From the NCBI RefSeq assembly GCF_040436345.1, contig NC_133218.1, positions 7,919,539 through 7,983,538 of the forward strand: 64,000 bases of DNA, given 5' to 3'. The position numbers and the translations under genes are program-made. How positions within the stretch are numbered: position 1 is the stretch's first letter; each line of letters opens with the position of its first letter. This DNA comes from Pagrus major. Its lineage: Eukaryota > Chordata > Actinopteri > Spariformes > Sparidae. Positions 37,501 through 47,943 of this stretch are shown in pieces. The notes beneath the pieces were generated by a model, which ran no database searches, was not told the DNA's origin, and saw nothing but the letters and a program-made list of their open reading frames with translations.

Positions 37501-40500
37501 AGATTAACAAGGCAGCAAGACGTGTGCTTTTACCACTGCCATCCAGTCCCAGTTCCGATGATGCCACATACATAGGGAGTCCACAACGGCATGACATTGT
37601 AAGTCATCCTAGCTTTTGTGTACTCAGACACAAATTCTTTCTCTGTTGTATTGCTTTCACAGCTATTTCCTCTTTTCAATTTTCAGGACCATGCCTCAGA
37701 TGAAGAGCTGGTTTTCTCCCCAGCCCAGAGAACGGCAAGTACATTTATACTAAATATTATATGATTGTGATAAAAGTAAATCGTATGGAATGAATAGGTC
37801 AGGCAAAGGTCAGAGATCTTACACCCAACTGCATGTAAAACTTAATCTCATAATAGTTTCATATCAGATTTACACATAAAGTCCTTTTAGCTCTCATGAA
37901 CATGTCAACTAAGCATTTTTATTTAATATATTCAACAATATAATCATTTTCAAAGACCTTTCATTAATGTTTTGTGCCACACGGTAGTGTGCAGTGTTTC
38001 CCCTACCGTTCTATTGGCGGGGTGGCCCGCTTTCACTATTTAACTCATTTTCAGCTGCGTCAGCTTTACTTTGAAAGTCCAGTGGATCTGGATCAGAACA
38101 GAGCGTGTGTACGGAGGGAGAGGTCACACTGATCCGCTGCTGTTTACTTCTCTGAGCGTCTCCGCTGAGAGTTGTCTGCGCCTCCTCACCCGTTGAGCTG
38201 AGCGTCAGGAGCTCATTATATATAGCAGCCTATATTTTATCTTTTATAAAAGAAATTATAAAAAAATGTAACGGTGGGGGAAACATGTGTTTACATGTGC
38301 GTCATGTATCTGCTATTAAAAAGATGCACTTGTCACTTATCACTTTAAATAAAGTATATTTTTTGGATAATTGGTATAAAGTTAATAATTTCACACATGT
38401 GCCCCCCCCCCCCCCCCCCGCCGGACTCATCCACCCGCCGCCCCCCCAAGACAAAACGGCTAGGGGAAACACTAGTGTGGATGAGAAAAGTGTCCTTTAA
38501 ACATACAGTATTTCCTTTGAGGTGGGTGGGTGTGTGTGTATATTTTGTCACTAATAACAAAGGGCTAATAATAATAAAAACAGTATTTCCTCACAATTCC
38601 TCACATCAGGTTCTGTAAATATCTGTTGTACCTTAATGAGGTTTAATGTGATTCTAATCTCTTTTTTTCTCCCTTATGCCTGGAATTTCATTCTCTCTTG
38701 AAGAAGCTGACAGATGATAGCAGTGGTCATGGCATGGCACCTGGAATAAACAACATTTTGTCATCCCTTCATGGTTGGTGTTCAGATTGCAATTAGAGGG
38801 GTTGACACATCAGAAAACACTATGATTATTAAATAATGATTCAGGGTGTTTCCACATTATTTTCCTGTACTGAACTTAAGTACCATAATGTTGACCATCT
38901 GACAAACCAAATGTTTTCCCACTTATTATTTCATTCACCTAGACCTGCCGGAAATGATTAAATTAATGAGGGAGTGTGTGGAGTGTGTCCGGGCATTGAA
39001 GTCCTTGTTCGGGGGGACCCCTTCATCTGCGGCGTCGTCATCTCCTGTGGACAGGGACATTGAAATGGTATGTTATAATTGAGGGATGAACGTATTCATT
39101 ACTTGACAGGTCATTCATAAAGAATTCTATATTTTCACTAGGGACCTTTTGTCTTTGGCAGCATCATCTTGTTGGTAATTGGGACAGGAATAAAGTTATG
39201 AGATTTAATACTGTAGGTTGTATTTTTCGCGCGCGACCGGATCGTCGACTAGTCGCTGATGACATCATTCATATTTTTCCCATCATAACTAAAATCCCAG
39301 GAGGAGGGAAATGCTCTGCAACAATCTGTTTCACTGACTGACAGCTCATGCACAGAAATGAGTCCACAGTACAGCAGCTTTATAAACAACAAGCTGTAAA
39401 TCAGTTTGTTTTTTTGTAACATATAGCCTACAGGTGCAAAAGAAAATACTGTAGCTACTGTTCATTAAACAATTAGGGAGGAAAACGACACACAGGCCTC
39501 GTCACCATCACAGTCCTGCTCAGTCACAGTTTCACTCACAGTTTTAGTTTTTCCTGGTTGGTTGCTGCTGTTGTTGTTGTGCGCGACGTCAAGCTGTCGA
39601 TATGAGCGGAGTTTTTTTTTGTTTTTTTTAATTGCCGGCAGCCCGGACACACTGCCCGCGGAAGCGGCAGTTTCTCCTGCTCTCTCTCTCCGCGCCGGTC
39701 AAACATCAACCCGTCTGTATCTGCTCGGTTTTCCAAACACAGGTCTGTCTCTAGCGCTGTATGTAGCCTATGGATGTGTCTTGTGTGCAGACGCAACTGA
39801 CAAATACTTATAGACGGACAAGCAAACTTAATCATCATTTATTTTATTTTGAAAATTGACCGGATTCTCTCGCCTTTTCTGTGCCCGACTTCCTGTCTGG
39901 TACGCGCTCGTTCTATCCAGCTTGACTGCGCTCGTATTTTTTTCATTCAGCGCACTCAGCTGTTGTTTCAAGCCGCTACCCTTGTAGCCTACTGTTACAT
40001 GATCAGCGACTAGTCGACGTCAAGCTCAAAACGTCATTGTGGAGCAGGGGACTAGTCTGTGCAACCTCTAGTGGAAAACCTGCTTTACATTGTTTTAACA
40101 TTAAAAAAAAAAAAAAAAAATCATCATTCTGAAGGTGTGGCGGCTTTTATTTTGCCGTGGCGGTGCGCCACGATCAATTACATGTAGCGGAAACCCTGCA
40201 CTCCTCTTTGGATGTCTGTTCATTCCTCAAATGATAATAAAAATGTTAATTTCACTTGATAAATGAAAACTTATTATACTTATACTTATATTATACTTAG
40301 ATTAATTTAACTCAAATCACTTCAAAAAGGTTAATAATTAAAGTAACAAAGCTACACCAAAGGTTATCATTAAAGTATCAGTGACAAAAGCACAAGTACC
40401 AAAGTACTTCTATAAAATAATATAACAAATATTCAACCATTGCATCACCAAACATACACAATCAAAACATTTGGGAAGCATGCTCTCCAAAATTAAGCTT

Positions 40501-42533
40501 CTACTATACCAGTGGTGTCTTTAATCATCGATCAGGAGCTGTGAGGTGTCTCCAGGAGTAGGCAAGAGAGCTGACTGAGCCAGTTCCAAACATTTCAGAC
40601 CATGCTTCCTGTATGGGTACACACATAGATATATATAAGAACTAGATGACTCACCCGCAGCTGTTTCCCAATGACAAAGCGTAGCCAGTACGGCGGCCAT
40701 CTTGGGACGGGCAACTCTCTCCCTCAGAGCATTAAGCCTATGCTGCATGTTCTGATATAATGACTAGAACTTGCTCAGTTTTTGTCCGATTTCAAAACGG
40801 TTTGATTTTTATGAACGTTTATGCAGTTACGATGCAGCATATTTAGAATCACGGATCATTTTAATAATGTATTTTTTTTTGTAAAAGTAACATTATAGTG
40901 ACATTATGCAAATAGTTAAAGTAATAGCTACATACTGATTTATTTTACACAGAGTTATGAATAGTTTTTTTTAGTGAAGATGACTGGATCACCTATCTAC
41001 TGCACTGTAACTGCAGCCAGAGTCAGAGCAAGTTGCCCGTCCTCATATGGCCGACTGTGAGCTACGCCTGCGTGTAGTCCGATCTACCCCCTTGGGTACA
41101 CAGGTGAATGTGCTCCCTCAGGCACTTCCTTCCTCTTACCTGGGGTTTCAACACTGATGTGTTTGCCCCCTGCAGGTTTGGAGTGTCAGGGATCTGGGAT
41201 TGTGGCTCTCTCCACAGTGATGCAGGTTTTGACACAACAAGTACTTAGAGATAATTTGTCAATTTTGCCCTGTCTTTCTCTCCCATATGCAGCACTCCTT
41301 GGCAGGCAGCACTGTGATGGTGACAAAGAGGGCCTTCCAGCGGCTGAATAGGTCTCGGATGGCCATTTTTGCCCAGGAGCTGGCTGTCCTCGTATTTACA
41401 AAGGAAGGCCTTGCAGAATCAACCCTGACGGGGAAATCTGGGAAGGGGGGGCCGCCCAAAACACAACTTGACATTACAAAAGTGCAGGCCATTACTGGTA
41501 TGTAATTGTTTCACATGTAGTCTATTTAAAAGGTTCTGTGATTTCTGTAGCAGCTAGACCACAAAGAAACAGATCACCAGTAATTATTCAATACATGTTG
41601 GATTATGTACTGGTAGCAATATTGATATATTATACTGATAACAGTTTCTCAGAGTTTCCAGAGGGGTATTCCAGAAAGTAGGTTATGTGAAAATCCTGAG
41701 ATGATGAAAACTCTGGGTTTTCCATTCCTGAATAAACTGTGACTGTCACCATGGTAACTGACTCTGTGAACTTAACCTGCTGGCTGGCAGGTTTACATGA
41801 TGAAACCTTGAGTCTGACAGGGGCTGTGCTTTCCTTCTCAACAGCATCAAGTAAAAATAAATAATTCTCATAGTTTTACAACAGGGAGATTATTTAGATT
41901 TGTTTAGATGAGCTCTCGTTCCCTGAGCTGAATGGAACCGCTTCTCATCAGTCTGAACAATATTCTCAAACCAGCTCCACATCGAATATCAAGCTACACG
42001 TCACAGCTGACGTGCTGCTGTGCTGCTCCCAGAACATCCTTTTTATTTTCATCAGTTTGCAGGTTAAAGATTGGTTGGAGATCTGGAAATACAGTTATAT
42101 CAGGTCACATTTTGAAAATACACAAGTCAAAATACACAAGTCAGATGTCCCAGCCCCTTTCCTCAGACTGCTCTCCATTCCGCAAACATAGGTGAAGTAG
42201 ACATGAAGGCATCTGATTGGTTTTTGCTTTGGGAGCAAAAAGCATGGATTGCTCAGAGTTTTGTCAGTGCAGCTGCCACATACTCAGAGTCGACTTACCT
42301 AACCTAACCGGGTAACGCTCAGAGTTTGCTGAACCTCCTTTCTGGAATAGGCCTCTGATGTACTGTTGCAAAATTACTAAGTATGCTGCATGACTTTACA
42401 GTATCTCCTGTCTATTTGGTCAACAGATGCTGTTCTTGAGGAGTTTCCAAATGCATCTGTGTCTGATGTGCGTGCGGCCATCAGAAGAAAGTGCAACAAT
42501 GAGCATTTCAGCCAGAAAAAAGGGAGTGAGTGA
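34583..42533 (+). CDS. BEN-domain protein, 11 exons, 440 residues
   Basis: Reconstructed from splice sites. Exons: 34583-34787, 34896-35035, 36527-36667, 37214-37348, 37488-37598, 37687-37734, 38704-38773, 38943-39067, 41190-41225, 41293-41497, 42427-42533. All phases join without a frameshift and end at TGA 42531-42533. The N-terminus (MSFKFAIYYLFDKTLKVEST, later NWIEIKW and VLLFGDSYRDL) resembles N-terminal modules of fish BEN proteins. A lysine/serine-rich middle follows, then a short helical segment (LPEMIKLMRECVECVRALKS), then a C-terminal BEN domain with FQRLNRSRMAIFAQELAVLV, ESTLTGK and EEFPNASVSDVRAAIRRKCN. BEN domains bind DNA or chromatin. Introns after exons 1 and 6 use GC donors. 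Exons 3 and 4 are tandem duplicates. The exon 9 acceptor is the least certain. It is encoded inside the transposon, divergent from the transposase. Confidence 0.8.
35036..36456. other. BEN-gene intron 2, no exon seen
   Basis: Phase-0 joining of exons 2 and 3 needs no exon here. A stretch at 35230-35300 (AACCAGGCAAAATTGC) resembles a dispersed fish repeat. Confidence 0.45.
36457..36734. repeat. Duplicated exon-intron unit, copy 1
   Basis: Contains BEN-gene exon 3 (36527-36667) with flanking intron. It matches 37144-37415 nearly throughout, 687 bases further on. Intron flanks are duplicated too, so this is a genomic tandem duplication, not retroposition. Confidence 0.9.
37144..37415. repeat. 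Duplicated exon-intron unit, copy 2
   Basis: Contains exon 4 (37214-37348), 45 codons against 47 in exon 3. The differences are in-frame: one codon lost after QVL, one lost before RVHG, and a few substitutions. Both copies keep splice sites and phase 0, so both can be included. Confidence 0.9.
37992..38472. mobile_element. hAT-like MITE in a BEN-gene intron
   Basis: The left end CAGTGTTTCCCCTA is inverted at the right as TAGGGGAAACAC. TAGTGTG flanks both ends (37985-37991 and 38473-38479), compatible with an 8-bp hAT duplication with one mismatch. It is non-coding and holds a poly-C run near its right end. Confidence 0.65.
39214..40068. mobile_element. Palindromic MITE in BEN-gene intron 8
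   Basis: The ends read TAGGTTG and CAACCTC in inverted orientation. A 17-bp perfect inverted pair lies inside, 39244-39260 and 40002-40018 (GTCGACTAGTCGCTGAT and its complement). The interior is GC-richer than its surroundings. No convincing target duplication or coding frame was found. Confidence 0.55.
40130..40198 (-). mobile_element. Fragment of a hAT-like terminus
   Basis: On the minus strand it starts CAGGGTTTCCGCTACATG, similar to the CAGTGTTTCCCCTACC terminus at 37992, and continues with GTGGCGCACCGCCACGG. Its partner end was not found. It is preceded by an A-run at 40104-40121. Confidence 0.4.
40610..41105. mobile_element. Imperfect inverted-repeat element
   Basis: GGGACGGGCAACT near 40704-40716 is matched by AGTTGCCCGTCC near 41032-41043. 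The outer parts (GTATGGGTACACA and TTGGGTACACAGG) are also roughly inverted. It contains CATAGATATATA and GCGGCCATCTTG (40693-40704), as in the MITE at 42768-43011, so it may be a diverged relative. Confidence 0.4.
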
Positions 42534-42592
<59 letters not shown>

Positions 42593-42622
42593 TGTGTGAG
42601 TGTGAGTGTGAGTGTGAGTGTG
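42534..42622. repeat. (TG)n microsatellite touching the BEN-gene stop codon
   Basis: A GAGTGAGTG run passes into long (TG)n and back to GTGAG repeats. The TGA stop at 42531-42533 is itself part of the repeat, so repeat-length change could move the stop. Confidence 0.95.
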
Positions 42623-42713
42623 TTAGGAAATGTAAGGAGTGTTGTTTTTGATTGTTCATGATTCCTTACTTGCCATGCCATACTGTTACCTGTTTTTGTT
42701 GATGGAATGTTGG

Positions 42714-43083
42714 TGTGATGCCACAAATGTTACTCCTGTTTTTTATTGATGGAATGTTGGTGTAATGCATAGATATATACACGTAGATGCCGCCTCTGAC
42801 GCTGCTGCCCATTGGAACGGATCGTCGCCGCCGCCGCCATCTTGAGGGGGAGGTGAATGGGTTTTGTTATGTTTTGTTTTACCTCGTACTGCCGTTCGTG
42901 ACATGCATGACGTCATCTATGGTTTTTACCATAGGAACTCCCCCTCAAGATGGCGGCCGCGACGACATTCCTGACAAGCCCGAATGCGGCATCTACGTGT
43001 ATATATCTATGGGTGTAATGCCACAAATGTTACTCCTGTTTTTTATTGATGGAATGTTGGTGTAATGCCACAAATGTTACACA
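42714..43083. repeat. 47-bp tandem repeats interrupted by a MITE
   Basis: Units TGTRATGCCACAAATGTTAC... start at 42714, 42761 (interrupted) and 43061 (partial). Removing 42768-43011 and one 9-bp duplicate restores a regular 47-bp array. Confidence 0.85.
42768..43011. mobile_element. 244-bp MITE, 26-bp inverted ends, 9-bp duplication
   Basis: Bases 42768-42793 and 42986-43011 are perfect inverted complements (left starts CATAGATATATACACGTAG). The flanks are GGTGTAATG at 42759-42767 and 43012-43020. Nine-base duplications point to the Mutator/MULE superfamily. A second inner inverted pair, GCCGCCATCTTG (42833-42844) and CAAGATGGCGGC (42946-42957), matches the YY1 binding consensus. Confidence 0.85.
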
Positions 43084-43139
43084 TATTCTTACACTACAGC
43101 ATTATTGTATTGTACTGATCTTTGAATATATTAAAAATA

Positions 43140-43692
43140 TATTTTTTTTCACTTGGAAGTAGTCCCACAAGTCTTTAAGTCTGCAAAGTAGAAAGTAATA
43201 TAGCAAAGTAATGATAAAGTATATTGACTATTAACTGCAAAGTATGCTTTTTAGTAATTGAAATAAGCCAAAAGTATAATTGAGCTTATTATTAACACAA
43301 TAAGAATATATTGCAAATATAAAGCTTATGTATTTGTAAGACACCAACATCTAATTTTTAATGTGCTTGTAATACAAACAAAGTACACTTTAATTTAACT
43401 AATTAGGCATATATTAGTACATGAAATGTCATGTACTTAAAGTGCACTAAATATACTTTAAGTTGTTCCACTTTAGTACACAAAAGTACACTAAATACAC
43501 TTTAAGTTGAGCTTTTCTACAACTTAATTACAATTTAAATATACTTAACACAAAATTAGTTGTTCCAATTTAGCACTCTTCAAGTTAACTAATCTTAAAC
43601 ACACTTGAAATAAAATGATGATTAGTGCGGCTTGAAGTACACAAAAGTATGCTAAATTTTAGTACACTTAGTACATTAATTTTTCACCAGGG
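43140..43692. repeat. Right terminal and subterminal repeat region
   Basis: AT-rich DNA with many AAGTACACT, TTTAAGT and TACACTTA motifs in both orientations, closing with the inverted TTTTTCACCAGGG terminus. It is the counterpart of 27197-27600. Confidence 0.8.
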
Positions 43693-43766
43693 TGACATGA
43701 TGTCAAAACACATTTCTTCACATTCTGTTAATAATTTTAGTTATTTCCTACATATTGTACCTTGAA
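43693..43766. mobile_element. Right half of the split TTAA MITE
   Basis: It begins TGACATGATGTCAAAACA directly after the transposon terminus and ends CCTACATATTGTACCTTGAA. The reverse complement of that end (TTCAAGGTACAATATGTAGG) matches the TTAA MITE terminus. It completes 26956-27196. Confidence 0.75.
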
Positions 43767-46700
43767 TTAAAAAAAAAAATTGAAGATTATATTGTTTTTT
43801 TTCCCCCACGTTCCAACGAATGTTTGAATATCAAATAAAAAGGGACAGCCCTTGTCCAAAGTTAGGAAAATACACCTGCTAGCACCTCAAAAGCTGTAGG
43901 GAAAACAATGAAAGAAAAAGGCTGTTTTCTGCTGCTTGCAAGTCTTCATGCTAAGATAAGCTAACCATCTCCTTGCTGGAGCTTCATATTGTTACTACAA
44001 ACTGTATGTCTGTTTGTCTACAGGTTTTGAACTACCCCAGTTGCTTCAGTCTTGCATATGCAAAGTCCAATTTGCTTATAGGTGATCCGCCAACCTTTCC
44101 TATTGAGTTATACGGAAAACAGATCTGTCCAAATACTACGCATGAAATATGTCAGGTAACGTAGTGCAAAGAGCTACAAAGTCCAAGTAGGGTGGCGGTT
44201 TGGTTTGATGGATGAGTCGAACAAACACAGGACTCAAGAGGTCACTCGAGAGACAGTTGTTTGTGTCCAGTGTGAAGCAAAAGTCAATTTTGACTTGTTT
44301 TAACTCACGGCCGTAAGTTAACAGATGTGACATATATTACTCACGCCACATACATACATACTTTTATCCTACACCTAATCTAGTCGTTTTTTTGCTTGAA
44401 CCTAACCAAAATGTGACTGTGTTTATTTTTTTACCATAATAACAAAGGTTTTCTGACTATGGATGACGATGAAGGTCACCCGACTATGAATCTGCTCTCC
44501 ACTGAAATTAATGAGAAGGACTGGACAAAATTGGACTTTGGCATATGCACTGTGATTGAAATATACAGCTGAAAAAAATTAAAGGTTCTTATCTCCATTT
44601 CCTGGGTTACGACACTGGCAATCTTAAAAATGAATCCAAAGCTTCCTTTTATGGCACTTCCTCACAATAAAGACTGTGTCAAGACTTTAAGGCATTGTTG
44701 TTTACATTTAGTGGTTAATTTCAGGCTAGGTTTACCAAATCTCATATTCTTTGTGTCTCATTAATGTTTTAACCCTTTTGCAGTGTCCTAATGTCTTGAT
44801 CTAGTCCTGATGTTTTCAACTTGAGGATTAGCAGCATCCTTCTTTAGGTTTGGAGTAGGTGAGTAAATTTAAGAAACAGGGGGAGTCGGGAGTAGAACAG
44901 GAGGAGACTGAGGTGAGCCTGTGACGGAAAGGGGCACTAATAGAGGTCAGAACCATTAGCTAAGAAATCTGGATGTGGACAGTAGGCCAAAGCATCAGGG
45001 ACTGAGAGATGCCCGACCCAATGGTTTGTGAGTTTTTTCCACATAAGGGTCGGTCCAACCCATGATGAGAAAAGAAACTCAAGGACAGCTGGATCAGCGA
45101 AACTGTAGAAATATTTTATACAGGATTTCTAAAAAAGTAAATGGTTCATTGTCACACACCCCTGCATAGCCCTTAAAACACACACATACACACTCGCTTT
45201 TCTATTTTCATTCCTCTGGGCTTTATCTGAAAGAGGAAGTGATTGGTGTTCAGCAGAGCAGAGAACAGAAACACTCCGTTATCTACCAGTGTTCCCTGGA
45301 CGCTTCACTTCTGCTGCCATGTCTCTGTCTGACACACACACACGCACATAAAAACACTCATTGACTTACAATTATGTACTTACACACACACACACGAAAC
45401 AGCCGCAGCAGCAGTCGGAATCTGGTGAGTAGCTCAGAGCACTTAATTTAAGGTTAAATCCTCCTGAATGTGTGAAAACAGTCTTAAATAAAGGAAATTG
45501 GATTTAAAGTTGGATTTAAGAGCTGGAAGAAAAAGTCACTGCTGCACCAAGAGCGTATGCGTTGTATTGACAGTTATTGCCTCAAGAGTTGAAAATGGAG
45601 GGCAGAGAAAAAGGGGAAAGTGTGAAAAGAGTGAAACAAACACAAAACAAAAACAAAACAGAAAATATGAAACTTTTGGCATTTAATTTGAAAGTGGCTG
45701 TACATGTCACTGGGTCATTAAGCAATAATAGCCCTGCTAACTTATGTGTCACAAAGGTTTTAGTTCAAGTAGAAAATACTATCTATGAGGGTGTCTGCCA
45801 GTAACATAAAGGCTGGGATTGAAAACCCAATGGGATTTAAAACGGAACAATGTGGGTGCAAAATCAATCCATTCCAACGGAATCATCGCATCAGAGGATC
45901 CGAAATTAATCTGTGTTTGAGTTCAAATTTGTGCGTCAATTACCAATAACAAACCATAATTACTGGACAATGCTGACCTATGAGGGGATAGGGAGCCATA
46001 GAGTCCAAATTGGAGGAGGTTATTGTAGCATATTAGCTAGAGTTGCACCATTTGCTTTTATTGAACCTATAAATTGTTCCACAAAAGAGCAATGGTTTGC
46101 AGACACTTACAGATATAATATGTAACATTTCTGCATTAAAATGTCTAAAAATGTGATTTTTGTGTGAACATGATTTAAGCCGCGCTCGCCGCTGGACCAA
46201 AAGTTCAACCTGGGTAAACTCTGGGCAAAAGCGTGCCGAGCAGTATGCTGGGCAGCTTTGCTAAACACGGTACAAGCCATCGGAAATAATGAGTTTCAGA
46301 GGGCAGCTGTGCCATTCTGTCGTGTTCTGTCTGAAAGGCCCTTAATGATGCATTTTATTTGGTCGTCTGTCACTAAAACTTTCAGGAGAAAGTTAGAGAT
46401 TGAGGAGGGAAGTACATGACTAAACATAACATGAATAAAAGTTTAAATAAGAAGTTTACTTTACTGTGCCATAGCTTTTGGCAGGTCATCATGTTAAAGA
46501 GACCTTTAGCACTAAGGGTCAATAAAAACACAACAAGAGGCAACAAATCTAAGTACACAGATTGAATCTCTATCCAACTAACTGCAGCAAAGGTACAACC
46601 ATAGTTATTTTCAACTAGTGTTAAAGCTGCTGTGATCATTTTTTTAATCAAAATAAGAAAACACTGTTATAAAGTGTTTGGTCAGTAACCCATGTCTCTC

Positions 46701-46872
46701 CTCCCCACGGTCATGCAGTCAAAAAGAAAAGAAGGGGATTGCTAACGGACAGGATGTTACTTAAAAATAAAGTTGATATTAATTTAAATCAAATACTAGC
46801 ATTGAACATTCAAAAAGATGATTACATTTAATAGGATTTAATTTAATAGGATTTTGCAGGATTCAAAGTATC
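43767..46872. other. Intergenic DNA with repeat fragments, no gene seen
   Basis: Includes a fragment of a common fish repeat at about 43920-44000 (TAAGATAAGCTAACC) and another repeat-like stretch at 44160-44400 (TTTTAACTCACGGCCGTAAG). A donor-like GTGAGT follows a GC-richer stretch at about 45424, but no coding sequence accompanies it. Confidence 0.4.
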
Positions 46873-46877
46873 AATAT

Positions 46878-47457
46878 TGTTACGTTTGGACGATGTTTGT
46901 GGTCAGTCTGTGGTGTTCTTGTGCCTGTGTGTGTTTCAGAGGTGCTGAGGAGTCGCTGGCCGTGGTTTTCCTGGTGGCCAGAGCTGATGCTGATCACACA
47001 CACCTGCAGTGCATTGAGACAATCAGCGCCAGGATAAAAGCTCTGGTCTCCTCTACTCTAGCTGCCAGGTTATTTTGTCAACCTGGTCTCCTAGTGCTAA
47101 ACCCTTTTCTAGAGCTACTAATGTTTTTGCTTTTTTGCATCAGGGAACTAAATCTGTTTTTTTCTTTGTCTCCTCCAGTGACCGCTCTATTCCTTGATAC
47201 TCCCTGGCCTCACCACGACCCAGCCTCCCACACCTCTGTCACAAGCCTGCTTCACCTGATCCTCAGCACCATGCTCACCTGAGTCTCTAACCTGTGCCAC
47301 CGGGAGTCACTCATCTCCCTGGCGAGGCTTCCAGTCTACTCCTCAGCCCTCCTCAATCGCCATCTTCTCACTGTGTTCAATTAAATACCTTCTAATCAAT
47401 CCCCTGTTTCTGGCGTCTGCTTTTCAGTCCTACAACCTCCACCTGCATAGTGTAACA
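46878..47457 (+). mobile_element. Solo LTR of an LTR retrotransposon, 580 bp
   Basis: It starts TGTTACG and ends GTAACA, the usual TG...CA with a short inverted terminus. It is flanked by AATAT at 46873-46877 and 47458-47462, a perfect 5-bp target duplication. Inside are a TATA-like GATAAAAGC (about 47032) and an AATTAAA poly(A)-type signal (about 47382), which suggest the + orientation. No internal retroviral-type coding region adjoins it, so it is the product of LTR-LTR recombination. The family (Gypsy or other) is not determined. Confidence 0.8.
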
Positions 47458-47462
47458 AATAT

Positions 47463-47886
47463 TACATTTTCTTTTGGTCATCTCATTTCAGTACACATGC
47501 GTGAATACAGTGCTATGACGCAGAAGGCTCAACATGCATGTTGGAAAACATATACTGAAGTAGCAATGGTGGGACAAGAGAAACACAAACTGAAGCGCTC
47601 TGAACTTAATAAAACAAGATTGAAATTACATTTTACCCTGGCCATCACAGGCCACCTTCCTAGCTTCTAGACCACTGTGTACCATCAAACTCTGGGTTTA
47701 AAATAACCCTGTCAGTGGTTGATGTGTGAGATGAACCAAACAAACCCCCGCAGCTCCCTATTGAACACTGCAGACCCAGGAAGCATCAGGCTGATGAGTC
47801 GATGCAGGAATAGTCGATGATGCTGCTGCGGCTGTTTTTCATCACTGTCTGCATGTCTCTTGGAGCCTTAAAGATTCTGTCTCTAT

Positions 47887-47943
<57 letters not shown>

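Larger units (their letters stand above)
27197..43692. mobile_element. 16.5-kb EnSpm/CACTA-like transposon with two genes
   Basis: Both termini carry CCCTGGTGAAAAA in inverted orientation (27197-27209 and 43680-43692), with TGTACT-type subterminal repeats behind each. The immediate flanks are TG on both sides, a 2-bp target duplication. The element interrupts a TTAA MITE whose halves lie outside each end, so it is one insertion. Inside are a minus-strand Tnp2-like transposase gene (28566-31733) and a plus-strand BEN-domain gene (34583-42533), transcribed away from a shared centre that holds a 1.8-kb foldback. Both reading frames are open through every exon I could place. The first transposase exon is not located. 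Several smaller elements are nested in the BEN introns and 3' flank. Classification rests on the transposase motifs and end structure; the ends start CCC rather than the canonical CAC. Confidence 0.85.

Noticed and set aside
41176..41225. Alternative longer form of BEN exon 9 using the stronger TGCAG acceptor
   Set aside because: It would be 50 nt and shift the frame into the BEN domain. The acceptor at 41189 gives 36 nt and keeps the frame, though only transcripts can decide.
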